Of a DNA stretch of 64,000 nt, positions 1 to 29,377 are shown one piece after another. Numbering within the stretch: the first letter of the stretch is position 1; every line of letters starts with the position of its first letter. Made by a program: the position numbers and the translations under genes. The notes under the pieces were generated by a model. That model had not been told where the DNA came from. It saw only the letters and a program-made list of their open reading frames with translations, and searched no databases. The DNA comes from Parelaphostrongylus tenuis (Eukaryota; Nematoda; Chromadorea; Rhabditida; Metastrongylidae): positions 62,001-126,000 of the forward strand of contig JAHQIW010000907.1 of the NCBI GenBank assembly GCA_019055375.1. The letters run 5' to 3'.

Positions 1-117
1 GACACGCGGAATGTGATCAACGACCAAGCGTCATTTAGTCGAGAGTGATCTCAGTACAGCAATATACAAGGGTGATTTGGTCAATAAAGACCTCAGAACA
101 CCACTCTCCTTCACAGG

Positions 118-16975
<16,858 letters not shown>

Positions 16976-17632
16976 CTGAAAGAAGCCGTTTATTTTTGGA
17001 AATCCTTAACTGAGACTTACAATAATATAGATATTCATGAATATGATTGTATTTGGATAGGCCCTCAGTAATATGCACTAGAAGCCACATTAAACATCCT
17101 CCTGATTCCTCTAAGTCTAAAATTAGGATGAACCATTGGAAAAAAAAACAGTAAAGCATAAGACACATTGGATGTCAGACTTTCACTAAAGCTCGACATG
17201 AATACCAGAACAATCTTACGAATTAACCTTTTCAGAGTGAAAACATCAGTGTAAAAAATCTTTAGAAATTTTTGGTGATTTAAAAAATTTCAAAAATGAA
17301 TGAATGGAGAGTAATCCAACGTTACAAATGATACGGCACCTTCGCCGATTGATTTCCCAGTTTAGTAAAGTTCATTAAATGTTGTGCGTAAAAACAACCA
17401 GTGACCTTCTCCACATAAAAGTTGAAGTGTGGCTTTTCTTTGATGGGTAGACATTTGAATTGACTTCTGCTCTGCATTTGTAGATATCAGAAGTACAACC
17501 GATATTACAACTGATATATCTAATATTTGTCAGCGTGACCGGGTTCAATGCCGCTTACCAGGCCAACCATTGACGGTTAGTTCCCGACAGATTGATACAA
17601 TTGTGTCGAAGAAAGTGTGATGAGAGAACGGA

Positions 17633-17745
17633 GCGCCAGTAGTACAATGGTTAGCACGCACGCCGGAAAGGGAAAAATGCGGGTTCGAATACCCTTACGA
17701 CATCCAAAGTTCTGTACATCGCTCAACATTACTGATTAGGTATAA
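17633..17745 (+). repeat. tRNA-like repeat unit, single arm
   Basis: GCGCCAGTAGTACAATGG ... GCGGGTTCGAATACCC, then GTACATCGCTCAACATTACT matching other arms. Confidence 0.45.
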
Positions 17746-17936
17746 GAAGTGTAAACTTAAGAAGTAGAAGTGATCGCTGTATCATGCCTTTTAGGTTAAA
17801 TTGGCCAGCCATCGCTTTTCAATCTCAGGAAAATTTTTGAAAAACGATAATTCGTAAGAAAACACATTGTCTATTGCCTAAATTTTCTGTTGGCACTTTC
17901 AAGCGAAATTTCCGTGCAATATCGAGCTGAACTCAC

Positions 17937-18017
17937 TTCAAATCTCAAGCCAGCTGAGCTTTTCGAAATAACCATAATAACAAGCACATATCCTATCAGT
18001 AATACGATCTTCATCAT
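17937..18017 (-). CDS. Possible first exon of a small secreted protein
   Basis: An ATG opens a 27-codon exon: two Met, a Lys, about 14 hydrophobic residues (IVLLIGYVLVIMVI) and a Ser-Ser-Ala cleavage-like site, then a good donor, GTGAGT, in phase. This is what a signal-peptide exon looks like, but I could not place the next exon, and a hydrophobic run by chance is quite possible in AT-rich DNA. No family recognised. Confidence 0.2.
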
Positions 18018-18354
18018 TGAAATCAGTGATGACAGATAGAACACATTACAAAGTTTGCATGATGCTGCAGAACTTTTTGTTATCACGGGCTGTTTTATCC
18101 GATGGGAGATGAAGAACATTAATCAAGAAGCTTTCTCCAAAAGTCCTATAATATTCAGTATAGCGGGGAGATTTCTATCAAATTTACGCTGCCTGTACCG
18201 TATTACCATCTAACTACTGGATTATTCCTACTTTTAAGCGAACAATTCACTCACAAGCGCACAAAGAATAAGCAAGATCGACGCAGATCGCCGAAAATGT
18301 GATAAATGGAACTGGTAGTTTCGTGAAGATTTCATTGAGTACTTTCATATTCGA

Positions 18355-18990
18355 CGGTTTTTAAGATCTCGCTTGATATAAGTGCATCCTGACTGCATAT
18401 TCTGAGCCTTTTGTGAGGTCTGCTATGGTCACTTATGCAGCGCAATACACGTGTTTTGGCCCCGTCTCGTGATCTGCATGGTACACTTCGTCTGAGCCAA
18501 TCCCCCTCGAGGGATAACCCCCTAACATGTAGGAATCGCACGACATACATGTTATACCGTATGTAAAGTGAAAATTCACTTCACTCACAGATAACATATC
18601 AGTGCATGTCCAGTGACATGCTGTTAAGATGTATTAATTTTAAGCAAGGTCTCTAAAACAGTCGAAATATAAAGATATTATGATATAAATCCCAGCCTGG
18701 AGCAATCGACTTCAGTCTCTGCAATGCCCGGTGATCATGTTGCTGAACATGCAGTGATATGTTATCAGTAGGTGAATCAAATTTTCACTCTACATACGGT
18801 GTAACATGCTTGCGTGTGATTCCTCTATGTACGGGGATAGTAGCCCGAAAGGGACTGAATCAGAAGGGTACTGTGTAACTGGCTACAAGGCAGAAACACG
18901 TGTATTGCACTGTATAAGTGTCCATAACAGCCCTCATGAAAAGCTCAAAATAGCTGTAATGATTTTAGTCAGCACTTTTTCAAACCATAG
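18355..18990. repeat. Hammerhead-element inverted dimer (A2)
   Basis: Outer arms read ..GCATATTCTGAGCCTTTTGTGAGG type at the left and its inverse at about 18920-18960. Ribozyme relics at about 18437-18490 (minus) and 18868-18910 (plus) keep GAAACACGTGTAT-like stem III but have broken core boxes. The central CAGTCGA ... CCCAGCC ... ATCGACT hairpin is at about 18658-18712. Confidence 0.55.
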
Positions 18991-19314
18991 TAGAAAACTA
19001 TGACGGAACTCAGTTGCACTGCCTGTTCACCTCATCAAACTCCTCGGAGTAAAGACTGAAAGAAAGTTTTTCTCCAGCTTCTTTCCTCACATTTTTCCAT
19101 ATCAATTAGTGAATGACAGTTCATAATAAGGTATTAGGAATGATACATATGCCTTTCCCAAAAAAATTACTAATACAAAAAAGATTCGACTCTTCTAACT
19201 ATAATAATCTGTCGTAGAAATTGCTGGAAAATGCGATGTTAGTGGTCAAAAATCGAAGAAATGAATAAGCGGAATTCCTTCGAAATTACACTCATCTTAA
19301 GTATAGAACTGCGT

Positions 19315-19835
19315 CTAACCGCGAACCCAATTGGATGTGTCTAAATGGCAAGGGCTCTCACCCTCAGCGTGTGAACGACTCCGCCTCCTCAGCCTCAGCG
19401 TGAGAAACAGCTTCCACCTTCCTCTCTGCGACTCAACCTCAGCGTGGGCAATCACTATCTGTCGCACTCCTCTTTGACACTCAGAACCTGTCCATTGGAA
19501 AGAACATTGTTGGTTCGATCCCCTACTCAAAACTTAACTATAGTTTTTTGGTGTTATCTTTTTGTTTTCACTACAATATGCCCTTATCACTGGCACACCA
19601 AATGACATCATATCTCATATTGTAATACCGTGATACACGGTGAAGTGTTGTGGTAGGGAATCGAACCAGCAACCTTCTTCCCGCTGGATGGATGCCGACT
19701 GGCAGGAGTGAGACCGACAGTGATTGCCACGCTGAAATTAGAGTCGTTGGGGTGGGAGGGTGGAGCTGTCTCCACGATGGGGTGAGAGCCCTTGCCAGTT
19801 AGACAAGCTCAGTCAGAATCCTCGGAAGTCAAACG
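19315..19835. repeat. Large foldback element (family F)
   Basis: Same family as 12843: GGCAAGGGCTCTCACCC at 19348 and its inverse GGGTGAGAGCCCTTGCC near 19780. It lacks the nested inner repeat. Confidence 0.6.
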
Positions 19836-20084
19836 ATTGAGAAGTAACCACACCTCTATCACTATACTTTTTTTTAGCATACATGGCGGTGTGCCTAACA
19901 ATGCACCATAGCCATTTAGCACTACAGATTTTTTTCCGAATTACAAGCTGCACATAATTTGAGATGGATAACATATTAATCGAAGAAGGAAGAATACAAA
20001 ACGAACTCCTTAAGGTAAAAAGACATTCGATAGGAATGTCAATACATGTTCCACTCTGTCTACCCACGCATGCGTTGATATTTA

Positions 20085-20160
20085 TGACATATATGTATAC
20101 ATATATATATACATATATATGTATATATATACATATATATATATATTATATATATATGAT
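20085..20160. repeat. AT/ATAC microsatellite
   Basis: Alternating TATA with TATAC units. Confidence 0.9.
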
Positions 20161-20619
20161 AAGTCACAAGCCAAGCAAAAAAGCAATAACCTTATTTAGC
20201 GACTGTTGTATCAAATATGCTTGTTTAGATGGTCCATTGATGATACATTCACGTGCCAGCAACCTGAACAGCATTCATTCGATTACTTAACGAAAAAGGA
20301 ATACATGAATGGTAAGGAAGCAGATTCTAAACTGATGTGTTGGAGACTATACCGGTCCATAAGATCAAAAAGAAAGATCAGGCATAAGATCTTGCAGACA
20401 AAAATAGGTAAGAAGCACGGATTATACAAACTGAACAAAATCGGCTAACGATATCGAAAAGAAGAAACGAACAGGCGAAACTTCTAGTGAATTAAGTAGA
20501 CTCAAAGACTGAAGAGGGAACTTTTTGCTTGTATTAGAAACAAAAGTAGCAGCGAATTGCATTACGTTAATTTCCGGTCATAAGGTAACAAGTGAATATT
20601 AGACCTAATTAGATGTACA

Positions 20620-21280
20620 AGAATTTTTCATAGGAATCTTAGTAGTCATTCGAAAGCTTAAATCTTTGGCTAGAGCCGTAAGTGGCCGTTTTGAAAAGAG
20701 CCTTTTATAACGTTGTAAAGTTCAAAGTATATTATGTTTCACACGCGCATATTTCTTGTCGGACAGAACTTGTTTTCTAGATTGTCAGTAATCATTCGAT
20801 AGCGTATGACCTAAAGATTCCCGCGCTGTACTTATTTTCTGGAAAGATCGTTTCTCTGCAGTACAATTTATAGGTGAGCAGGGCAATTTTGGTTTCCAAC
20901 GAGGTTGAGGGGCGAGGCACAGGGAGGATGCGGTCTTTTCAAAACGCTGGTAGATAGCTTAACCCTTCTGCGGGTCATGAGAATGTATAATTCTTGTTAT
21001 TCAATTAGCGATTGTTTCTCGAAACTCCAAATTGAACGTATGACTCTAATACTAAAAGATTTGCTCTACAAGTTTATGTGCTTTTCGTCTTTTCACCAAA
21101 GTAACAGTTGAATTGCCCTACCGATGTATAACATAATCTTATTTTAGATGTTAGAGCGTTATAAAAGGGTCTTTTCAAAAACCAGCCACGTACGGCTCCT
21201 GCCAGAAATAAATTCAAGCTTTCGAATGATTACTAAGACTTCTAAGGAAAAATCTTACAGCTAATGAAGTCGTACAATCA
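20620..21280. repeat. Degenerate dispersed repeat with GCTTTCGAATGATTACTAA motif
   Basis: Repeated phrases CGAATGATTACTAAGA, AGCCACGTACGGCTC and ACAACCTTTTATAA-type recur here and near 500-700, 1050-1240, 22370-22700, 24290-24480, 25900-26160 and 36110-36560. Probably an old MITE family; boundaries not definable by eye. Confidence 0.4.
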
Positions 21281-21311
21281 TGTTCTCTCATAATCAAAAA
21301 GAGCCTATATT

Positions 21312-21590
21312 ACATCTACGGCGGAGCGCATAGAGCAATGACTAGAGGTAACTTGTAATACACGCAGCGTGATCAATGGTTCTACCTCACGTCCGAAGCT
21401 CATCAAGTTTTTCAAATCTCCGAGGTTGGCAAAATGGCACCAGAGTTGTTTGAGAGGATAGTAGGACTGGCCGATGCATTGGTATTCCACCACGAGCTGT
21501 TGTAAAAACCAAGTATGCACTCAATTGAGCTCCTAACGATGCCTGATGAAGTTGAATGTATGGGAGCATGGTTCAAGGATTGATCAACAT
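21312..21590 (+). mobile_element. tRNA-derived SINE (S1), degraded
   Basis: GGAGCGCATAGAGCAATGACTAGAGG head, B-box-like TGGTTCTACCTC and a GATTGATCAACATAGAG end. Confidence 0.55.
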
Positions 21591-24500
21591 AGAGTTTTAT
21601 TACTTATCTTATAATTCACACGACCTAGCGTCATATACTGTGCTTAATGAAGCGGTTCTTTCATTCTGTTCTTTCCATACAATCGCTATTCCTGGAGGTC
21701 TTCAAACTTCTGCAGTGTAAATTTAGTTGGTGAGGGACGACTGTACGCTTTTGTGAATACACCCAACATCGGTTGAGCTGATTCTCCCTCCGATTTTGGG
21801 AAAATGCTTCATGTTCTAGCGCTTCACTATACGCAGTCATTAGCCTTTTCAGATCGTAGGGAGTTCTTTCTAGTCTGCTAGCATTCTACTGAAGCCGGAA
21901 GTCAGATTGTCCCACTGCGGGGTTAAACTACTGACTATAGTTGTGTTGCAGGGCATCAAAACACTTTCCAAGACCCTATCATGTAACTACGAAAGACGAT
22001 TAGAAGCATTAAAAAATTCTTCTACACAGAAGATAGTAGGCCTCTCGTAGAAATGAAGCAATTCGTCTGTCTCAAATAGAATTCACAAACTTAGCATTTG
22101 TGAGCACTTGCTCTTTTTCTTTTCCTATACATGCAATCCCTACGCGCCAGTACCTTTTCGACAGACGGATCGTCATTTGTAAGCAATAAAATATTAGAAG
22201 CAGATAAATAGACAATAGAAACGGCATCCCAAGTCTTCGAGTCATTCTGTTTAGCTCAACTTGCAATTAGAACTTGGGGAGCGAACAAAACAATAGGAAC
22301 GGCTCACAATCTCAGCATCGCATTCTGCTAAATAACCACCATTAATCCGTTCAGTTGGCGCGCACTTGAGTTGGCACATGACTTTTTGAAAGCCTTTTTT
22401 CGTTTTTCCCCAAACTTTCATTAATCATTCGATAGCCTAATCTGAGCGATTCCAATACTATGCGCTTGTTTCCTGAAAAAGCCTTTCTAGTGCGCTTAGC
22501 AGCAAAAACAAGTCCGCGCTACTCTTTCGGAATGTGCTTTTTGCTCGGATAGGATTTGTAGGTGGCTTTTCAACAGAGTTCCATACTTATTTGATAGCTT
22601 ATAAATCGCCGATTCTTAAACTGGGGTTTAGTATAGAAAAAATTCCCATAGAGCGTATATGCACCAAAAGCACACAATCATGCAGAGGAAATTGTGGTAT
22701 ATCAGAATATCGAATAATATTTGAACGGGGAGTCAAACCTCGAAAGAAGATAGGAAATCGCACCTTTCAGAGGCGGTAGTTGAAATCGCTGCTCGCAGTG
22801 CGACTTTCGTTATTCACTTGGAATTTTTTCCCGGCTCAAAAGAGATCTCAAGGTTCCTCGTAGTAGGATTATAGAAAAGACTTTGCTACACCGTTCTATT
22901 AGCATTAGCCTTTCTTTTCGTTTGATATTACCGCTTTGAAGTTATGAAGAACCCACAATGGCTTTCAAGCCACGGCTGGTTTACTTCGGGTGTGAAAAGT
23001 AAACTTCGTTTCGCCCTTACACCGCCCTGTGAAGACCTTCTTGAAAACTAATTTAAGTTCAGAGTTATTGCGATATTAAATATCGAGTAATTGCTAAAAA
23101 TCTAGCCACAATTCATCCCAGATCCTAATTCGGCGAAGAAGCAGACCGAGTGTGAAACATTTTCTTCGGGAGCTACAATGATCTAGAAAAGGAAGTTAAA
23201 TCAGGAAAGAAGCACAATATTGAAACCGGCGATATTCCAGCTTTCAACTATTTGCTAAACTCTTAAAATAGCCCTGCCCAGCGAAGAAGGCCTACGCACA
23301 ATCGTGTGCTAGGACAAATACACGCCGTCTCGAACGAGTTAATGAAAGAATTGCTCCAGGTTTTAAACCACTGAAGATGGATATCGGATCATGACAACGG
23401 TGGAAACGAGTCATCGACAGCTACCATTTCAACACATAAGAAGCTGGTGAATCTATGAATCACAGTTGAAGGTCCTTCACAAAAATCAAGCAATGGAAAC
23501 AGAGTCTTCGAAAACCTTACTGCTCTTGAAGGTCCGAAGTGCTCAATGAATGGATATCGCGCTAACTAAGCGAAAAGAAGAGTACTATCCTTGACTAAGT
23601 TCTGTGATTCTTTTTCGCAACAAACGTAAAAACGTTTATGATCATGGAATGTGGGAAAAAGTTCTGTCGTACTGGCTGAGAAGATGATTTCCTACACATG
23701 TATCTTGTGCGAATTTGAGCTCATCAGCAAACTAGTTTCTTGCCCATCGAACGATATATCATTTGTCTACACCTTCAGCATGGAGCTGTCCGAAGAAGAA
23801 ATTCGTCTGCTGCTCCACATCCACTAAAACTGGGTGCCAACGCTCTGAGGCTCATCGACAAATCTGCAAGGCGTTTGTTGACGAAATTTGCGATGTTGTC
23901 AATTGTCTCAATGTGGAAGATCTTCGATCATTAATTTGTCCTCTGTTTGAGCTCAAATGATATACGAAAAAATTTTTGGTTCCTTCTGATAATAAGGGGA
24001 CAATGGAAACCAATCTCATTCGCTGGAGAGGAACTTGTGATATGAGTGTTAACTAACCAGAAGCTGAGACTACAGCCTCACGTCGCCAGTTTTCAAAAAA
24101 GCGTTTTCTTGACGATGCTACAGCAGACTTCTTGCGTTGCAAGCGTATATATAACTCGCCGGAAAGTTCTCCTTTTCAGGATATAAGCACACCGTTGGAA
24201 TCAGAAACGATTATGCTATCGACTGATTACCAAAAGCCTAAAGAAAGGGCGGTGTCCGGCGTGAATATGCGCATCTGGGACATAGTTTTGTGCGGATTTC
24301 ACAGCGTTATAAAAGTGAGTTTTGAAAATTCGAGCATGTGGAGCTCTAGCCAGAAATTTAAGCTTTCCAATGATTGTCAACACTCCTATTAAAACTTCTT
24401 CTCCAGTGAATGAGGTTGGTTTTTCATTTGATCTCCTACAAAGAAAAATCCGACTTTTTATACACCTTGGAAGTACGACAGAATTTTTTCTACAACCTAT

Positions 24501-24830
24501 TAGATATTTAATTCTTGCTAAAACGAAGGCTGACGGTCGTCTCCGTACAAAAACATGATATCCACTGAATCTTGATGGATCATGACGAACTATTGCAACA
24601 AGAAAATGTCATGAGCAAAGCATCAAAGTGAACCCAGAACTGGACCTCCTGGACCTAATGACAATCAGAGCATCATTCGCTGCACACACCCTCACTGTCG
24701 AAATGCTTCCGAAATGGAACGATTTGAAACTTCCACTAGGAGAAAAATTGTTAAAGAAACCGTCTTGCCATTGAAACTCCATCTCACTGCACTGTCATCA
24801 AACCATCCACCAAACAGAATATATTCTTAA
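21590..24830. other. Intergenic, no gene seen
   Basis: Apart from the mariner fragment at 23780 and degenerate dispersed repeats at 22370-22700 and 24290-24480, I see no exon-like ORF with splice sites, tRNA or other feature. Confidence 0.5.
23780..24000 (+). pseudogene. mariner transposase N-terminal fragment, broken
   Basis: MELSEEEIRLLLHIH, a stop, then KLGANAL and EAHRQICKAF in shifted frames: the first helix-turn-helix of a mariner transposase. Confidence 0.45.
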
Positions 24831-24975
24831 CTTAACCGCTTTTAGCGACAGTATGATGCTACAGATATACTCAGTGATGTTGAGTGATGTGAAAACTTTG
24901 ACTTCAGGAGAGACTCGAACACGCATTTCACCCAAACCATCCATCACTCGTCAGATTGTTCAAACGTTCGAAACA
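24830..24975 (-). repeat. tRNA-like foldback arm, single
   Basis: CCGCTTTTAGCGACAGTATG landmark, GTTGAGTGATGTGAAAACTT, then the minus B-box AGACTCGAACACGCATTTC. Confidence 0.45.
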
Positions 24976-24984
24976 ATATAATCT

Positions 24985-25505
24985 GATAACATAATCTTGA
25001 ACCTTTCGTGAGGTTTGTTATGGGTACTCATACAGTGCAAGACACATGTTTCGCCCTTACAGCCTCGTCAATTGCACGGTAACCTTTTCCTCCAGTCATT
25101 TCCTCGGAGACCTACCCACATAGAGGAGTCGACGAGGAACATTTTACACTCGACGTACGGTGGAACAATCATCGTGGCGTTCTTTCGAAGTGTCGAGTGT
25201 GATTGACTGTCAATTGCATGGCGTATGGCTGCGACGTGGGCATATGCATCAAACACCACAATCGCCTATAATTTTTTGAAAGAACGCCACGGTGACTGTT
25301 CCATCATCCGCCGAAAGTTAAAAGTTTGTCGTCGACTCCTCCACATAGAGGGCATATCCCCAAGAAACTGGCTGAACCAAAAGGTCACGTGTGACTGACA
25401 TGGCTGGAAGGCCGAAACACGTGTCTTGTACTGCATAAGCGCCCACAGCAGACCTCAAGCAGAAAGGCTCAGAATACATTGTCAGATTATATTGTTATTA
25501 AGTGA
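24985..25505. repeat. Hammerhead-element inverted dimer (A2)
   Basis: Arms begin and end with the same inverted sequence (CTTTCGTGAGGTTTGTTATGGG left, its inverse near 25440). Ribozyme relics: 25036-25078 minus (core TTGACGA) and about 25387-25427 plus (core CTGACAT). Confidence 0.55.
25036..25078 (-). ncRNA. Hammerhead-like motif with C3 changed (A2)
   Basis: Minus strand stem I GTGCAA/TTGCAC is perfect and stem III is ACAT/GTGT before a GUC site, but the core reads TTGACGA instead of CTGACGA. Likely inactive relic. Confidence 0.45.
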
Positions 25506-25509
25506 GGTC

Positions 25510-26400
25510 TCAAAATCGTCGATTACAATGTTTGTCACATATTCTACGACCTCAGAGAGAATGAATTCCAGACCCATTCAATGATATTCCTGAAGCGAGA
25601 ATCCGCGAGCATCTTGGTGGATGACGGATTCAAGGCATCAAAAACGAATGAATAAATGAAGACAGAGATTAAACTACATCCTTTCACAGACGGCAGCATA
25701 ATCAATGTCACCAGTGGCGCGCAATTTTCGTTCTTTCACAGATTTTTCTCTTTATTCGGAAAAGATTCTAACTTCTCTGTATCACTCTGATAGAACACGA
25801 TTTTCTCTAAAAGTAAGTATACTAAATGTGCATATACAAGTCCTACGTGCAAGAAAACTCCGAACGTGAAACCTAATTTTATTTTCATTTTCGCAGTACG
25901 CTATGAAAACCTTTTGAGAATCAGTTTAGGCAATCAAATTCGCCAAGATTTAAGCTATCGAATGAGCTTAATCGATCCACAGACTTTCAGCTGAGCAAAT
26001 AGGCAAACCGAATGTGAAAAATAATTTTATTTTCGCTGCTACAGCGTACTACAAAGGCGTTTTTGAAAACCAAGCAAACATGTGGGATCCTCAAGATCTA
26101 AGCTTTTCAATGATTACTTGAAAGCTTTGATAAAATGCTTTATTCAGTGGAAAAAAGAATTCGAAATTTTAGAGTCGAATGACCCTCATCGTCGCGAAGG
26201 ATGATAACTGTATGAAATATGAAGAGAACCTGCTACTCACTCTATTACGAAATGGACGAAGTCGTGTGCATATGACAATTAGAACAAATGTCAAGAGGTG
26301 AGATTTTCAAAAACTTCTCTCGATAATAAAAAATAGTTTCTATTTCACTATAGATTCTGGGATCAATCTTCAAATGGCACGGTTCGACCTACAAAATCAA
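25510..26400. other. Intergenic, degenerate repeat only
   Basis: Contains the dispersed CGAATGATTACT-type repeat near 25900-26160; nothing else recognised. Confidence 0.45.
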
Positions 26401-26830
26401 TAACATTCTTATAAGTGATGTATAGTGTTTTTATTGTCTTTCTTCGCAGTCTTATGATGTTTCATATGTACCAAAGAGAACTGAGTGGTAAACAAAATAG
26501 GACTTTGGCTGGGAGTCGAACCCGCGTTTCATTCATACCGGGAACGCGTGCTACACTACTCCACCGAGGTACATTCGCACCACCATCCATTCTTCGATAT
26601 CTCTATGATAGCTATTAGCTACCAGCCTTTAACAGGTTTGGTCGGGTACGCGACTAAACTCTATAAAGCCAATTGAGCCGACAACCATTGCGATAATTGA
26701 TACTCGAGATTCATAGTGTTTTACTAGGAGAAACGCGAGTTCGACTCCCGCCTGAGGTAGTATTTTTGCTCATCGCTCAATTCTCTTAGTATAATTGGAA
26801 CTCTTACGAGTCTCATGACTCTTTTATAAC
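26400..26830. repeat. tRNA-like foldback element
   Basis: Minus unit GGGAGTCGAACCCGCGTTTC at 26511-26530 and plus unit GCGAGTTCGACTCCCGCCTG at 26733; the interval includes the family's spacer with CCTTTAACAGGTTTGG. Confidence 0.5.
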
Positions 26831-26984
26831 CAGAACCGACTATCCCAAAAAGATTTACGCTCGAGGGTCCAACTTAGAAGTCTGTCAATTATGCAAAGTT
26901 GTCAATCTATTAGAATATAATATGGTGTACCACTGTCTACTGCCTTTAGCACTACGCTGAACTGTCTCCCGAACAGGACTCTTT

Positions 26985-27160
26985 CTTGTACGGTGATGTG
27001 CACAACATCTGCGTTAGGCAGGACTTGAACCCGCACTTCACTCAATCTGGGAGCTCGCACTACAGCTCTAACCCGTTGCACCACCACCCCCAGAGCGGGT
27101 GAAATGCGGGTTCAAGTCCCGCCTGACGCAAATGTTTTGCACCTCACTCTTAATCACTGG
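26985..27160. repeat. tRNA-half foldback
   Basis: Minus arm with AGGCAGGACTTGAACCCGCA at 27016 and plus arm GGGTGAAATGCGGGTTCAAG at 27097 followed by CCCGCCTGACGC; arms nearly abut. Confidence 0.6.
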
Positions 27161-27324
27161 GTATACTGCTTCCTATAGCTTTAACAAAGCAATTCCACTT
27201 AAAAGACGAAGAAGAAGACTTTAGAAAAGTCATCGCTGGAAAAGAAATGAGCGAATAACGGGAGGAAAGGCAAGAAAGATGATAATGTAAAAGCATAGAG
27301 AGATAAAGAATGAGTGGTGACGCG

Positions 27325-27420
27325 AATGCACCTCTGTGGTGCAGTGGTAGCACGCGTCCCTCGCATGGATGAAACGCGGGTTCGACTCCCGTCTGAGACC
27401 GTATTTTTGCTCGCCACTCA
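27325..27420 (+). repeat. tRNA-like repeat unit
   Basis: A box TGGTGCAGTGG and B box GGTTCGACTCC are intact, but the ends do not pair as an acceptor stem, so not a tRNA gene. Confidence 0.5.
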
Positions 27421-27739
27421 ATCTCTTCGGTATTTATGACGTAAAACACCAAAGATTTCGAATAGCGAGATAGAGAACGAAATTGACTAATCTCAGTGTT
27501 CTCAAGCGACCTCGGCGAAAGACAGAACACCTTGAAATCGAGGGATTTGCAGAAGAGAAATGAGAGGTGTAGCTCTACGAAAAACAGCTAAGACAGAGTA
27601 AACAGACTACTTTTTGATCTACCACAGGGAAAAGATAGAAGTGGATTGTCGTTGGAACAGACTGATATTGATCGGAGATGTCGATCAATAGTCGACAGAT
27701 GATCTGTTATTGATTGATGACGATTTTCTAATGAGGTGG

Positions 27740-28110
27740 GGGAAAAAATAAAGGACGACGACACACGGCATCAGCTGAACGCGCGTAACTCCGCAACCGC
27801 CGCCGGGACTCCCCGCCGCACCACCCGCCGCGAACAGCGCCTGTCTGTCGTCTCCACCACAGCGGCGCTCTCTCCCCAACACCATGCCATCCGCCGTCCC
27901 CACACCCGGTCACACTATCACCTGTGCGTTGCGTGTCTGGGTCTCCGCATATGCACGCCGTATCCGGCTACCTCTCGCCCGTCATGCCATTCAGTCGTGT
28001 CTGCGTCTCCTCTCACTTCGCAACTGTTTTGTTCGGCTTCGAATTTGCCGTGTTCTCTCATCGACCGACTAGCTTCTCACGCTCCTCCACGGCTGCAATC
28101 GATATCTCAA
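27740..28110. other. GC-rich island in the repeat desert
   Basis: About 370 nt much richer in C+G than the surroundings, with many CpG, open in several frames on both strands and without resemblance to the repeat families here. Candidates are a promoter with 5' UTR or the missing first exon of ogt-1 on the minus strand; neither can be shown from the sequence. Confidence 0.35.
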
Positions 28111-28227
28111 TGACAAGTTCGAAAACCCTTGCTGTCCGATAAATTTGGCCTTTTTTCAAAACCCAGCGCTATCGAGCGTCCTATCGAAGACTTTATCTTT
28201 TTCTGGAGTATCATAAAGCATAAGAGC

Positions 28228-28545
28228 GCATGTGTCGCAGTGGTTAGAGGTGCTCTGCGTCGCACACGAGGTCGATGGTTCGATCTCGCGCCCTGGCTCA
28301 CTAAGCCATCCATCACTTCGGGGTCGGTAAATTAGTACCAGACGGCTTTCAGACTTGTTTGTGAGGATAAGCAGCACTGACTCGGTTCAGCGGGAGGCCA
28401 CAGCGAGTCATTGAAAAGGCAAGATATGCATCCAGTCACCTCAAACGGAGTCAAAAATTGAAGACGAACGCATGGCGCATTCCATTAGGATTGATCAACG
28501 CCGGGAGATTTATCCTTTTATCCTTTATCATGAGCAAAATGTAGA
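28228..28545 (+). mobile_element. tRNA-derived SINE (S1), full length
   Basis: A box TGTCGCAGTGG at 28233-28243 and B box GGTTCGATCTC at 28277-28287, spaced as in a tRNA. Tail TTTATCCTTTTATCCTTTAT. Possible imperfect duplication ATCATAAAGCATA / ATCATGAGCAAAA at the ends. Confidence 0.8.
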
Positions 28546-28631
28546 TCAGCAGCGCTGGCACTACCCGCAGGCATTTGTGGCTGAGTTCATTGAATACGAC
28601 GCACTCTGCCTAGCCAAGTAGGCGTACTTAC

Positions 28632-29055
28632 TTACTTGGATACTTTGACGGTCCGTCTTTCACGAATTGTGCGGGCCCCAGCACATGAAATGTTTTGTTT
28701 CCCGGAGTCCTCAAGTTAGCCTAGCCGGGGCTTTTTCGGGTCATCACCACATTAGAACATTCGCCTGGCCCTTGTGGATCAGAGAAATATCACCATCATG
28801 CGACTAGTAGCTCTACCAAGACGGCGATCGTTCGTGGTTCTTTAATATTAGCGGGGCTTTCCGGGTAGAAACATCTGACTCCTCGCCTTCGGTGGCCCTG
28901 CTGGGGGTGCAATCCCCCGCTGTACTTCTCAGTTCGACACCCAAAAACACCTACCTGTCAGCCACGACAAGGCTGTGCACCATTTGGGAGCAGAAATTCT
29001 ATCAAGAGGAGATTGACCGCTGTAAAAAAAAAAAACAGAGGCAGCGACTGCTAGA
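28632..29055 (+). repeat. Interspersed repeat (family G)
   Basis: Opens TACTTGGATACTTTGACGGTCC and runs about 370 nt, including TTCACCACATTAGA-like, GCGACTAGTAGCT and CTGCTGGGGGTGCAATCCCC segments. Matches 63632-64000 over its length. No coding seen; class unknown (a retrotransposon 3' end is possible). Confidence 0.55.
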
Positions 29056-29377
29056 TTACAATAACGAACTCTCCATATGGAGTTAATGTCACTGTGGACT
29101 CATGGCAGAAAGATGTCCTCCTGAACCACGTGCTATTTACAGACTCACAGCAGTCCCAAACATGACTTGGCGGCTCGGATTTCATTCCGTTTTAGAAGAA
29201 ACTATGAGAATGACAACATATAGCAGTGCCTTCCAAGCGACTATTTTGAGACCTCACACAAAAACTCAATTTACTGTAATAGAATATATCCGGTGATATT
29301 GAGCAATGTGCAAAACTTCGACGCCAGGCTCGACCACAACCCGTGATCTGTAATTGCATATCTTGCGAAAGAGTAGA

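Noticed and set aside
24985..25505. CRISPR-like or satellite array from the repeated GAAACACGTGT phrase
   Set aside because: Spacing is irregular, orientation alternates, and the phrase is explained as hammerhead GAA plus stem III.
27325..27397. A functional tRNA gene with A and B boxes
   Set aside because: The two ends do not form an acceptor stem; it belongs to the tRNA-like repeat family.
27740..28110. Bacterial contamination or horizontally acquired gene in the GC-rich island
   Set aside because: Only about 370 nt, grading into ordinary nematode sequence, with no recognisable coding.
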